This document shows, one piece after another, positions 26,110-34,754 of a DNA stretch of 64,000 bases (position 1 is its first letter; every line of letters starts with the position of its first letter). The translations under genes were made by a program, and so were the position numbers. This stretch comes from Lachnospiraceae bacterium (GTDB lineage: Bacteria > Bacillota > Clostridia > Lachnospirales > Lachnospiraceae): assembly GCA_024698705.1 (NCBI GenBank), contig JAILQX010000029.1, positions 109,703-173,702 of the forward strand. Reading direction: 5' to 3'. The notes below the pieces were generated by a model, which was not told the DNA's origin, made no database searches, and was given only the letters and a program-made list of their open reading frames with translations.

Positions 26110-27616
26110 TGCTCTCACCTCCCGCTATCGTATTCATGATCATTGTCTGTGTGAGTTCGTCGCCATTTAATTCTCCGACAACCTTTCTGTCTCTCATAAC
26201 TATAAGTCTTGAACATGTTCTGAGCATCTCATCCGTTTCGGAACTGATGAACGTGATGCTCATACCTTCGCCGGCAAGCTTAAGTACGAGTTTCTGTATG
26301 TCAACCTTTGTACCTACATCGATACCTCTTGTGGGTTCATCGAGGATCAGGTATTCGGGATGAGTGAGCAGCCATCTTGCAACGATACACTTTTGTTGGT
26401 TTCCGCCTGACAGTGATTTGATCGGTGTATCCGCACTTGCTGTCTTGATGCCGAGAAGTTTGATGTATTCTTCCGCAAATTCATTGGCCTGAGCCTTAGT
26501 AAACGGCTTAAAGAAACCCTTCATTACCTGAAGCGCAAGGATTATATTTTCTCTTACGCTCAGATCGCCGATGATACCGTCGACCTTTCGGTCTTCGGGA
26601 ATATATCCTATTCCGGCCTTCATCGCATCTATGGGCTTGGTGATCTTTACCTGCTTACCGTTCTTTTTAACCGTACCTCCGAGTATCTTGTCTGCTCCGA
26701 ATATGGCCCTTACGCACTCGCTTCGGCCCGAACCGAGCAATCCTGTAAAGCCGTTGACCTCACCTTTGCCTATGTGAAAATCAAACGGACTTATGCCTGC
26801 ATCCGAATACAGTCCCTCAGCTTCAAATACGGGAGCTTCTTTCATGATGCTTCCCTCATACGGTTTTGTCTCTCCCTTGATATCTTCCATATCATCGAGT
26901 TCTTTACCTAACATCTTTGATACGAGCTTTACTCTCGGAAGATCCGCTATCTCATATTCACCGACCAGTTTCCCGTCTCTCAGTACCGTAATACGGTCGC
27001 AGACCTCATAAACCTGATCGAGAAAATGTGTTACAAATATAATGCCGACACCTCTGCTCTTAAGATCGCGCATGAGGTTGAACAGTTTTGCTACCTCCTG
27101 CTCATCAAGAGAAGATGTGGGCTCATCAAGAATGAGTACCTTACAATCCATATCAACCGCTCTTGCGATCGCAACCATCTGCTGGATGGCTATCGAACAA
27201 TTTGCAAGCTGCATGGTCGCTTTTGCGGGGATCTTGAGGTTCTCAAGGATCTTGTCGGCTCCCTCATTCATACTTTTCCAGTTCAAAAATGCCTTATCAC
27301 TTCTTCCGATATACATATTCTCGGCAACCGAAAGATTCGGGCACAGTGTTATTTCCTGATAAACGGTGCTTATACCCGCATGCTGTGCATCCTGTGGACT
27401 TTTGATTGAAACCTCTTTGTCTTCAAGCGTTATTGTTCCCTTGTCCTTGGCATATACTCCTGTCAAAACCTTTATAAGGGTGGATTTTCCGGCACCGTTC
27501 TCGCCCATAAGTGCATGGATCTCACCCTCTCTGAGTGTAAAATCAACATCCTGCAATGCCTTTACACCCGGAAAATATTTGTGAATGTTTCTTAGTTTTA
27601 ATATTTCTTTACCCAC
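26099..27616 (-). CDS. ytfR: Sugar ABC transporter ATPase with two nucleotide-binding domains (YtfR-like)
   Basis: A 505-residue double ATPase of the RbsA/YtfR type. The first domain has Walker A GENGAGKST (about 39-47), the Q-loop VYQE and Walker B VLILDEPTSSLD. The second has the degenerate Walker A GLLGSGRSE that is normal for this family, then LSGGNQQK and LILDEPTRGID. I chose the GTG at 27616, where AGGTGA is eight bases upstream. It drives the importer with the permeases downstream. A hairpin in the 145 bases before it probably lowers its expression relative to the binding protein. Confidence 0.92.
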   Translation of the reverse strand: MGKEILKLRNIHKYFPGVKALQDVDFTLREGEIHALMGENGAGKSTLIKVLTGVYAKDKGTITLEDKEVSIKSPQDAQHAGISTVYQEITLCPNLSVAENMYIGRSDKAFLNWKSMNEGADKILENLKIPAKATMQLANCSIAIQQMVAIARAVDMDCKVLILDEPTSSLDEQEVAKLFNLMRDLKSRGVGIIFVTHFLDQVYEVCDRITVLRDGKLVGEYEIADLPRVKLVSKMLGKELDDMEDIKGETKPYEGSIMKEAPVFEAEGLYSDAGISPFDFHIGKGEVNGFTGLLGSGRSECVRAIFGADKILGGTVKKNGKQVKITKPIDAMKAGIGYIPEDRKVDGIIGDLSVRENIILALQVMKGFFKPFTKAQANEFAEEYIKLLGIKTASADTPIKSLSGGNQQKCIVARWLLTHPEYLILDEPTRGIDVGTKVDIQKLVLKLAGEGMSITFISSETDEMLRTCSRLIVMRDRKVVGELNGDELTQTMIMNTIAGGESSEK

Positions 27617-27721
27617 CGATATATTCACCTTTCCGTTTTCTGCTATACTCTGCTATACTCTCATAAATGCAACCGCATCGCACAGCGAAGCGGTCACGGT
27701 TAAGCTTCAGTCTTTATAAAA

Positions 27722-27748
27722 TTGCGACGGAGACAAGCCCCGCCGCAA
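27722..27748 (-). terminator. Attenuating hairpin between binding protein and ATPase genes
   Basis: On the minus strand TTGCGGCGG pairs with CCGTCGCAA (one G-U pair) and is followed by TTTTATAA, 15 bases after the binding-protein stop. Partial termination or mRNA protection here would give more binding protein than ATPase, as in many importers. Confidence 0.55.
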
Positions 27749-27762
27749 ATTCATTATTGATA

Positions 27763-28821
27763 TCAGATTCCGTAGTTGTTTACGTCTTCCTGTGTGATCG
27801 TTGCAGCGTCAAAGCCCTTCTCATCCATGATAACTGTCTTTTCAGCCGGTGTCTTGCCTGCTTCAAGATCCTTGATTATAGCATCGATGTATGATGACTG
27901 GAAAGGATTGCACTGTCCGTCATAGTTCCAGTTCTGAGCAAGTAACTCTTCAAGAGCCCACTTATTGCAGTCAAAGCCCATTACGATAACGTCTTTGCCA
28001 ACGCCGTGAGAGATGTTAGCCTTGTCAAGTGCAGCTACGGCACCCTTAGCCATATCGTCGTTCTCTGCGTAGATTACGTTAAACTTGTCGCCTGCGTTGA
28101 TAACTGAAGTAACGATCTGCTCTGCCTTCTCAGCGTTCCACTCAGCTGTCTGCTGTGTAACGATGTTCCAGTTAGCTTCTGCTTCTACCTTCTTGTCAAG
28201 AGCGCCTGAACGTCCCTGCTGAGCTGCACTACCCATAACACCCTGGATATGGATTACGTTGTACTCGTCAAGGTTCTGGCTTGCAAGCCAAGAAACTGCT
28301 GTATCGCCTTCTTTGTTCATATCAGATACGATCGAAGCTTCGTAGAGGCTAGGATCTGCATCGATAGTACGGTCAAAAAGGATAACCTTGATGCCTTCTG
28401 CCTGTGCATCCTTAAGAACTGAATCCCAGCCTGCTGTATCAGCTGCTGAAAGTAACAGATAATCAACACCGTCCTGTACGAACTTCTGTGCTGCTGCGAT
28501 CTGCTCGTCGTTCTTTAAGCTGTAAGCAAATGAAGCATCATATCCGTTTGCTTCACAGAATGTAGCCTTAAGATCCTTATCGTTAGCTGTACGATAACCT
28601 GACTCGTTAGGGTCGTTGTTGATGATACCGACTTTGATAAGCTCTCCGCTTGCTGCGGGTTCTTCTGCTACTTCCGCTGTTTCAGCTGCGGGCTCTTCTG
28701 CCTTCTCTTCTGTCTGTGCTGCAGGTGCGGGATCGTTTGCCGGAGCACTTCCGCCACAACCAACTAACATAGAAGCTACAAGTGATACACTAAGTAAAGC
28801 GCCTAAAATTTTCTTTTTCAT
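27763..28821 (-). CDS. ytfQ: Sugar-binding lipoprotein (YtfQ-like)
   Basis: A 352-residue substrate-binding protein. It has a lipoprotein signal (MKKKILGALLSVSLVASMLV-GC, with the lipobox Cys at about residue 22) and an Ala/Pro/Glu-rich linker (about 25-58), then a periplasmic-binding type I domain. Likely sugar-contact segments are SGYRTAN, DTAGWD and LFDRTID. The same positions read SVWRTAN, ETGWD and LMDRTVD in the regulatory binding protein at 31457, so the two probably see the same or similar sugars. Its codons lean strongly to common ones, in line with high expression. AGGGAGG precedes the ATG. Confidence 0.92.
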   Translation of the reverse strand: MKKKILGALLSVSLVASMLVGCGGSAPANDPAPAAQTEEKAEEPAAETAEVAEEPAASGELIKVGIINNDPNESGYRTANDKDLKATFCEANGYDASFAYSLKNDEQIAAAQKFVQDGVDYLLLSAADTAGWDSVLKDAQAEGIKVILFDRTIDADPSLYEASIVSDMNKEGDTAVSWLASQNLDEYNVIHIQGVMGSAAQQGRSGALDKKVEAEANWNIVTQQTAEWNAEKAEQIVTSVINAGDKFNVIYAENDDMAKGAVAALDKANISHGVGKDVIVMGFDCNKWALEELLAQNWNYDGQCNPFQSSYIDAIIKDLEAGKTPAEKTVIMDEKGFDAATITQEDVNNYGI

Positions 28822-29199
28822 TAGATTAATTTCCTCCCTTTCGAAAAAGTTGATTGGTTATACTTAAACTTTATCCTTGCTTCTTATATGAAACAATCAT
28901 TCTTTTACGTAAAAATGTAACTTTATGCATTATTTTCATACAAATTCAGAGGCAAATATGATAAAATAAATACAAATTTGTTGATATAAATCCGATAAGT
29001 AAAAAATAATAATTTTTATTTCAATAAATTATGGAAATGATATGTATTATGGGTTTACATAACTAATCTTTTTCTTTGTGTAAAATGACTAACGACGTAA
29101 AAATTGGTTAAGAATTACAATATGTTTTATATTTTTTTCTGATATCAGAATATTCATTTTTCAAAAATTTTTTAAATTATTCAACTTTTGAGGTGCGAT
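28822..29199. promoter_or_regulatory. Divergent AT-rich regulatory region between importer and GntR-type regulator
   Basis: This 378-base gap holds no gene. It is very AT-rich and must contain promoters for both directions. The 14-mer TATGCATTATTTTC at 28924-28937 differs by one base from TATCCATTATTTTC at 36391-36404, in front of the kinase-araD operon, so both may be read by the same regulator. ACAAAT occurs twice (near 28942 and 28974). I cannot fix the promoter boxes with confidence; TTGCCT-17-TAATGC on the minus strand is one possibility. Confidence 0.5.
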
Positions 29200-30207
29200 A
29201 TGGGCAAATTATACCGTGAGATAGCTGACAGCATAATAGAAAGCATCCGCAACTGCGAAACATTTGACAAGCTTCCGACCGAATACGAGCTTTGCAGGCG
29301 TTATAACGCAAGCCGCGATACCGTCAGGCATGCGCTGAGTTATTGTGAAGAACTGGGGCTGATAGAGAAACGTCAGGGGAGCGGTATCTATCTGAGTGCC
29401 GCCTACAAAAGAAGCATAGGCAAGATCGCCGTTCTCGTACCGGATCGTGAGGACGGTTATTTCCCTGCCCTTTTAAACCTTCTTGAAAAAATACTGTCGG
29501 AAAGAGATCACGACATGATCGTTTACGATACACATGACGATATATGGCTCAAGGCAGATATATTAAAAGAACTCACCGTCAATCAGATCAGATTCGTTAT
29601 AGACATTCCTATAAGAAATATCTTCCCCGTACCTTATCCCGATCTTTACAAGGCACTGATAAGACGAGGTTCAAAGATCGTCTTCGGCGGACATCCCTAT
29701 CCTAACCTTAAGGGCATTAAAAGTGCCTGCTTTGATAATTACTTTGCGGGCTTTGATACGATAACCCGCCTGAAGGGAAGGAAAAAAATATGCTTTTTAC
29801 TGATGAGTGAAAGTCTCGAGAATGCGGATATGAGAAACGGCATAAATGCCGCTATCTACGAGAACGGTCTTAAAGACAGCCTTATGCTCACATATTCCTA
29901 TAACGATCTTGTCCGTATGCGCAACACGCTTGATACGCGAACCTTCTTTGACAGGTTCTTTAGCGGTGACAGTTTTCCCGAATGCTTTGTCACTTCGGAT
30001 GACGAGACAGCCTACTGGCTGATGCGATATCTCGGAAATGAACGCATATCTGACGATATGGTCTTTTATACACTGAACTCTTCCGTATACAGTGCTCTTT
30101 GTGAAAAAGAGCCCGTCGGCTTTTCCATCGATCTTGACGGGTACGCCCGGGCTCTTGTTGATATATTGCTTGATGACAAAGAAGATCAGGTATTGCCGTT
30201 CCTGTAA
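29200..30207 (+). CDS. GntR-type HTH / periplasmic-binding-like regulator (AraR-like)
   Basis: A 335-residue repressor-like protein. Residues 1-66 are a GntR winged helix (LPTEYELCRRYNASRDTVRHAL, then EKRQGSGIYLS). Residues 75-335 are a LacI-like ligand-binding domain (KIAVLVPDREDGYFPALL...). This GntR-LacI fusion is the architecture of AraR, the arabinose repressor of Bacillus. I chose the ATG at 29200 with GAGGTG upstream; a TTG four codons earlier overlaps the ribosome site. It is divergent from the importer operon, a classical place for its repressor. Its end overlaps the response-regulator gene by 22 bases tail to tail. Ligand specificity is inferred. Confidence 0.8.
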   Translation: MGKLYREIADSIIESIRNCETFDKLPTEYELCRRYNASRDTVRHALSYCEELGLIEKRQGSGIYLSAAYKRSIGKIAVLVPDREDGYFPALLNLLEKILSERDHDMIVYDTHDDIWLKADILKELTVNQIRFVIDIPIRNIFPVPYPDLYKALIRRGSKIVFGGHPYPNLKGIKSACFDNYFAGFDTITRLKGRKKICFLLMSESLENADMRNGINAAIYENGLKDSLMLTYSYNDLVRMRNTLDTRTFFDRFFSGDSFPECFVTSDDETAYWLMRYLGNERISDDMVFYTLNSSVYSALCEKEPVGFSIDLDGYARALVDILLDDKEDQVLPFL

Positions 30208-31445
30208 TCCCTCGGGGTACAGCCCTGGCTCTTCTTGAATACGACACTGAAATAATGCTGGTCCTTATAACCGACCTGACTTGCTATCTCGCCTGTATGC
30301 AATGTGGTGGTCCTCAAAAGTTTCTTCGCCTTATTTATCCTCTTTGCGGTAACATATTCGACAAAGGTCATCTTCATCTCATTTCCGAAAAGCGTTGAGA
30401 AATAATTAGGGCTCATGTTGCACACACCTGCAACATCATTGAGTGACAGATCCTCATTTGTATACATGTCTTCTATATATTGAAGTGCGATCTTCATTAC
30501 GCTCTTATCCTGCTTTCCTATGAGATCGTCGCCCTCATCCCTGCCGTCACGCACCTTATCCTTTGCGATATGGATGGATTCCTCGGTTATGACATGCTCA
30601 TCCGGTATAAGGAATCTGTATGAGAATATCCTGTTGACCTCATCATAGCAATCGGCAATCAGGCTCAGTCTTTCCACATATCTTCCTATTGAGAAATTCC
30701 ACTCATTGCCGGGATCGGCTTCGCATATCCTTATGATATTCTGCTCGCAGCGCTTGCTGATGCTGTCTATCTTATCGGCTTCGGCCATTATGAGTATGCA
30801 AAATACATTTATATTCCATTTAATAAGTATATATTCCGAAAATCTCGCAAAATATCTTATGATCTCTTCTTCGCCGTCCTTACAGTAGACAAGTGCAATA
30901 TTGTAACATGAGGCCTTGAGATCTATTCCGAGCTTGCCCGCTTCTTCGTAAGCATCCTTAAGCGCAAGCTTGCGGTCAAATATCTTCTCGAAGAAACGTC
31001 TTCTGCTGAGCTGTTCGTATTCATGATATTCGCTCTGAAACTTCTTGAGATAGTTCGACTGCTCGCGCTCCGCCTCTATCTTTTCTTTAAGTTCCATGAG
31101 AACCTTCTGCATTGCCGCCTTAGCAACGGGCTTTAAAAGATATTGCGTAACTCCGATCTCGATGGCTTTTCTCGCATATTCAAAATCATCATAGCCGCTG
31201 ATTATGACGATCTTAGTCGAGGGAAGCTCCGCAGTAACGATCTGGCTGAGTTCCAGTCCGTCCATAAAAGGCATCTTTATATCCGTAATGATAACATCCG
31301 GTCTTGTCTTTCTGATGAGCGGAAGTGCCATTTCCCCGTCTACGGCTTCTCCGACAAATGTGTAGCCGCACTGCTCCCAGGATACCGAATCTCTCAGGCC
31401 TTCTCTTATGATGCTTTCATCTTCCACCAAAAATATCTTAAGCAT
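30186..31445 (-). CDS. YesN-like response regulator with AraC-type DNA-binding domain
   Basis: A 419-residue regulator. The receiver domain (1-120) has the acidic pair E8/D9, the phosphorylation site D55 (VIITDIKMPF) and the conserved Lys in LLKPV (about 105). A middle region of about 180 residues has no recognised domain. The C-terminal 100 residues are an AraC HTH (SLNDVAGVCNMSPNYFSTLFGNEMKMTFVEY..., then IASQVGYKDQHYFSVVFKK). It is the output of the sensor kinase encoded two genes upstream and probably activates sugar genes in this locus. GAGG precedes the ATG. Confidence 0.92.
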   Translation of the reverse strand: MLKIFLVEDESIIREGLRDSVSWEQCGYTFVGEAVDGEMALPLIRKTRPDVIITDIKMPFMDGLELSQIVTAELPSTKIVIISGYDDFEYARKAIEIGVTQYLLKPVAKAAMQKVLMELKEKIEAEREQSNYLKKFQSEYHEYEQLSRRRFFEKIFDRKLALKDAYEEAGKLGIDLKASCYNIALVYCKDGEEEIIRYFARFSEYILIKWNINVFCILIMAEADKIDSISKRCEQNIIRICEADPGNEWNFSIGRYVERLSLIADCYDEVNRIFSYRFLIPDEHVITEESIHIAKDKVRDGRDEGDDLIGKQDKSVMKIALQYIEDMYTNEDLSLNDVAGVCNMSPNYFSTLFGNEMKMTFVEYVTAKRINKAKKLLRTTTLHTGEIASQVGYKDQHYFSVVFKKSQGCTPRDYRNGNT

Positions 31446-31456
31446 ATCTTACCTCA

Positions 31457-32482
31457 TCAATATGTACGGTCATTTATATAACCTTCCACATTACTCTTTG
31501 TAAATACATTCTCATCAACTATATATTCCTTGCGGATCTCTTCGCCCCTCTCAAGGGCTTTTATGACATCGCTGATATACTGTCCCTGTAAAGGATTACA
31601 TTCGATGTCCACGTTTATTATGCCGTCCCTGACCAGCTCGAGCGCTTCCTTACATGAATCAAATGAGATGATCACGATATCTCCGCCGTCGCCCGTGGTC
31701 TTTCCCGCATCTCTGATGGCCTCAAGAGCGCCGAATGTCATATCGTCATTCTGCGACACCACCACGTCAATATCACTGTACTTTGCGAGAAGCCTTCTCA
31801 TTTCCTCTTTTCCTTTTGAGGTTGTGAAGTCCGCATCGACCTCCTCGAGCACATGCCAGTTCTTATGCTTATTTTTTATCTCCGCAAACCCGCCTGTACG
31901 GCCTATCTCGGCTGAAGATCCTTTATTTCCCGTCAGTATGACGATATTGATATCCTCATCAAATCTGCCCTTGTCTCTGAGCTCCTCTTCAAGCCACATC
32001 CCGGCCTTTTTGCCTTCCTCATGCATGTCCGATCCGACTCTTGTAACATAGAGCGAATCATCCTCAACGTCCACGGTCCTGTCCATAAGTATGACTGGGA
32101 TGCCTGCATTTTTTGCTTCCATAAGTACCGTATCCCAGCCCGTTTCGGTAACGGGTGCAAATACGATATAATCAACCTTCTGGGAAATATAACCTCTTAT
32201 CGCCTTGATCTGGTTTTCCTGATTCTGTCTCGCATTGTTGAATATGGGGAAATATCCGTTTTCCTTGGAAAGTGCCTGCTGTACCGATTCGGTATTTGCC
32301 GTTCTCCATACGGATTCGCTTCCGAGCTGACTGATACCCACCATTATAAGGTGATCGTTATTATCCGTTTCTTCCGATCTGCTCTTACCGAGGAAGCCTC
32401 CGGAAATATAAAACACAGCCATGACTATCAGACAGAGAAGACAGAGGGCGACCACGACGAGATTATTTTTCAGTCTGTTCAT
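31457..32482 (-). CDS. Membrane-anchored sugar-binding protein of a three-component sensor
   Basis: A 341-residue periplasmic-binding type I protein. It has an uncleaved-looking N-terminal membrane helix (about 9-28, no lipobox) instead of a lipoprotein signal. It is clearly related to the importer's binding protein, with matching ligand-site words (VWRTAN, TGWD, MDRTVD, and SQNDDM for AENDDM). It lies between the kinase and the response regulator, overlapping the kinase by 20 bases. Homologous three-component sets (binding protein, kinase, regulator; AraPST in Geobacillus) sense extracellular arabinose. It probably presents the sugar to the kinase rather than transporting it. Confidence 0.85.
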   Translation of the reverse strand: MNRLKNNLVVVALCLLCLIVMAVFYISGGFLGKSRSEETDNNDHLIMVGISQLGSESVWRTANTESVQQALSKENGYFPIFNNARQNQENQIKAIRGYISQKVDYIVFAPVTETGWDTVLMEAKNAGIPVILMDRTVDVEDDSLYVTRVGSDMHEEGKKAGMWLEEELRDKGRFDEDINIVILTGNKGSSAEIGRTGGFAEIKNKHKNWHVLEEVDADFTTSKGKEEMRRLLAKYSDIDVVVSQNDDMTFGALEAIRDAGKTTGDGGDIVIISFDSCKEALELVRDGIINVDIECNPLQGQYISDVIKALERGEEIRKEYIVDENVFTKSNVEGYINDRTY

Positions 32483-33956
32483 CTTCCGCCTCCTTTGCTT
32501 CGGGAAGGACCGCCGGTATCACGATCGTAACGCACGTACCGACATTGACTCCCGATTCAATGCTTATACCGTATTCATTGCCGAAATTAACATGGATCCT
32601 CTCATTGACATTGGCTAGACCGAAGCCCGCATCGGTTTCCTTGCACGGACGGTTGATATCCTTTTTGAGCTTTTCGAGTGTTTCCTCATCCATGCCCACA
32701 CCGTCATCCTTGATCGTAAATATTATCCTGTCATCCTCACGATATCCTCTTACGGATATGAGTCCTCTTGCACGCTTGCATTTTATGCCGTGATAAAGTG
32801 AATTCTCAACAACCGGCTGCAGTGTCATTTTTAAGATACTGTGATCATATATCTCCTCATCGATATTTATCTCATAATCCAGTATGTCCTCATATCTTAC
32901 CTGCTGGATCTCAAGATAAGAACGGATATGCATCTCCTCTTCACGGATCGTTATATATTCCTTGCCCTTGCTTAATACAAGCCTGAAGAATTCCGAAAGA
33001 GACATTACCATGTTTATGGCCTTCTCGGTCTTTCCGGACTCTACGAGCCATACGATCGCATCCAGTGTGTTGTACAGGAAATGCGGATTGATCTGCTCCT
33101 GGAGAAGCCTCAGTTCGGCATATCTCATCTTTCGCTCGTCTTCCTTGATATGTTCTACAAGGACATCAAGATGCTTTGACATATCATTTACGGAATGAGC
33201 GAGAGTGGTTATCTCATCATCCGTCTCGACATTGGTACGTGCCTTGAAATCGCCGTCTGCGATCCTTGTTGTCACATCACACAGATCATCCAGAGGTGTC
33301 GTGATGTTCTTTACTATGTGCGACGCAAATGCCGTGATAACAGCAACGATGAGCACGCAGAGAACAAGCCAGCATACCGTAAATACCTTTACCCTGAAAT
33401 TGAGCACGCTCTGTATGTTTTCGATATTGAAGGTCTGGTAATAGATGAAATACTGGATATCGTCCTGGATAAGATCGGTCAGGATATAGATATCGTCATT
33501 GAGCATCTTGATATTTTCGTCGTACATATCGCCCTTTTCAAGATTGTTCTCGATATCATGTATCCTGTCTTCCAATGTGTCTATATTTCTCAAAAGACTA
33601 GACAGCCACAGCTTACTGTTACCGTCAACATTGTTCCGGATACCGGTAATGTCATTTCTAAGCTGATCTATCAGTTCATAAGGATTGGAAAGCGTTTCGT
33701 CTTTTTTGATCGATTCGAAGTCTACATAGCCGACGACCAGTTTATACAGGCTCTCGTCCATGCTTTCCTCAAATGAGATGTTGTAATCATTGGCGACCGT
33801 AAGATTCTTTACGATCGCATCATAAGTCTTACTGTAGTCAAGAAGCGAATAGATCAGAAAAAGCGTGATCATAAGAAGCGGAATGATCGCTGCCCAGACT
33901 AAAGTAAGTAATTTTTGCTTTATGGAATAATTGATACTTTTATTTGTTTTGTCCAT
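32463..33956 (-). CDS. YesM/LytS-type sensor histidine kinase
   Basis: About 497 residues. It has a membrane helix near 15-38, an extracytoplasmic all-helical sensor region of about 150 residues, a second membrane helix (about 190-212), a HAMP linker, the His_kinase motif QINPHFLYNTLD (His near 292), and a C-terminal ATPase domain with DDGVGM and GFGLANVNERI. The start is uncertain: ATG at 33956 fits the domain, but an ATG at 33965 and a GTG at 33971 are also in frame and all lie inside the end of araD without a strong ribosome site. Translation is probably coupled to araD. Its partner genes follow directly. Confidence 0.88.
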   Translation of the reverse strand: MDKTNKSINYSIKQKLLTLVWAAIIPLLMITLFLIYSLLDYSKTYDAIVKNLTVANDYNISFEESMDESLYKLVVGYVDFESIKKDETLSNPYELIDQLRNDITGIRNNVDGNSKLWLSSLLRNIDTLEDRIHDIENNLEKGDMYDENIKMLNDDIYILTDLIQDDIQYFIYYQTFNIENIQSVLNFRVKVFTVCWLVLCVLIVAVITAFASHIVKNITTPLDDLCDVTTRIADGDFKARTNVETDDEITTLAHSVNDMSKHLDVLVEHIKEDERKMRYAELRLLQEQINPHFLYNTLDAIVWLVESGKTEKAINMVMSLSEFFRLVLSKGKEYITIREEEMHIRSYLEIQQVRYEDILDYEINIDEEIYDHSILKMTLQPVVENSLYHGIKCKRARGLISVRGYREDDRIIFTIKDDGVGMDEETLEKLKKDINRPCKETDAGFGLANVNERIHVNFGNEYGISIESGVNVGTCVTIVIPAVLPEAKEAEDEQTEK

Positions 33957-34638
33957 AATATGCATTTGCACCGTGTTTACGATAATAATGCTTGTCCTGG
34001 AGCTCCTGCGGAGCTCTCTTTACATCGGGATTTATGAGCTCGGTCCTCATCGCCATCTTGGCGACCTCTTCCACAACAACTGCGTTGTGCACTGCTTCCA
34101 TGCAATCCTTACCCCATGCAAATACTCCATGGTTCTTGCACAGACATGCCGGTACTGCGACAACGTCCTTGTTCATCCTGTTGAATTCATTGACAATGAG
34201 ATGTCCCGTATTTTCTTCATACGCATTTTCTATCTCATCTTTTGTAAGACATCTGAGGCAGGGAATATCTCCGTAGAAATAATCCGCATGCGTAGTTCCG
34301 TAGCACGGTATGTCACGTCCCGCCTGAGCAAAGCTTGTCGCGTATGAACTGTGCGTATGTACAACTCCGCCTATCTGCGGAAATGCCTTATACAGTTCAA
34401 GATGTGTGGCTGTATCGCTGCTTGGATTATATCTGCCTTCAACTTTGTTGCCGTTCAGATCCATTACGACCATATCATCGGGAGTGAGAAGATCGTATTC
34501 AACTCCGCTCGGTTTGATGACGAAGAGCTTTGTCTTTTCATCTATCCCGCTGACATTGCCCCATGTAAATGTGATCAGTCCGTAACGAGGCAGCAACATA
34601 TTTGCCTCATATACCTGCTTTTTCAATTCTTCAAGCAT
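33940..34638 (-). CDS. araD: L-ribulose-5-phosphate 4-epimerase
   Basis: A 232-residue class II aldolase/epimerase that converts L-ribulose-5-P to D-xylulose-5-P. Seen: TWGNVSGID (about 26-34), KPSGVEYD (about 42-49), the zinc-binding HTHSSYAT (about 94-101), GTTHADYF, and KNHGVFAWG (about 168-176, third zinc His). I chose the ATG at 34638 with GGAG upstream; the longer frame runs back into a hairpin region. It sits between the FGGY kinase and the sensor kinase genes and defines the locus as arabinose-type catabolism. Confidence 0.94.
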   Translation of the reverse strand: MLEELKKQVYEANMLLPRYGLITFTWGNVSGIDEKTKLFVIKPSGVEYDLLTPDDMVVMDLNGNKVEGRYNPSSDTATHLELYKAFPQIGGVVHTHSSYATSFAQAGRDIPCYGTTHADYFYGDIPCLRCLTKDEIENAYEENTGHLIVNEFNRMNKDVVAVPACLCKNHGVFAWGKDCMEAVHNAVVVEEVAKMAMRTELINPDVKRAPQELQDKHYYRKHGANAYYGQNK

Positions 34639-34661
34639 TTCTTTTCTCCGTTTCCTTTGAA

Positions 34662-34731
34662 CATCGGCCCGTTGGAATTCGACTGCGTCGAAGGGCCGAT
34701 GCTGCATTTCAAGTTTTCATGGAAAACTTGA
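34662..34731 (-). promoter_or_regulatory. Two hairpins between the FGGY kinase and araD genes
   Basis: On the transcript, TCAAGTTTTC/GAAAACTTGA forms a perfect 10-bp stem (34709-34731). Next, CATCGGCCC pairs with GGGCCGATG (34662-34670 with 34693-34701), with TTCGA/TCGAA nested inside. Neither has a U-tract, so a role in mRNA stability, processing or differential expression is more likely than termination. Confidence 0.6.
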
Positions 34732-34754
34732 CACAATCCTTTTCTGTATGCGCT

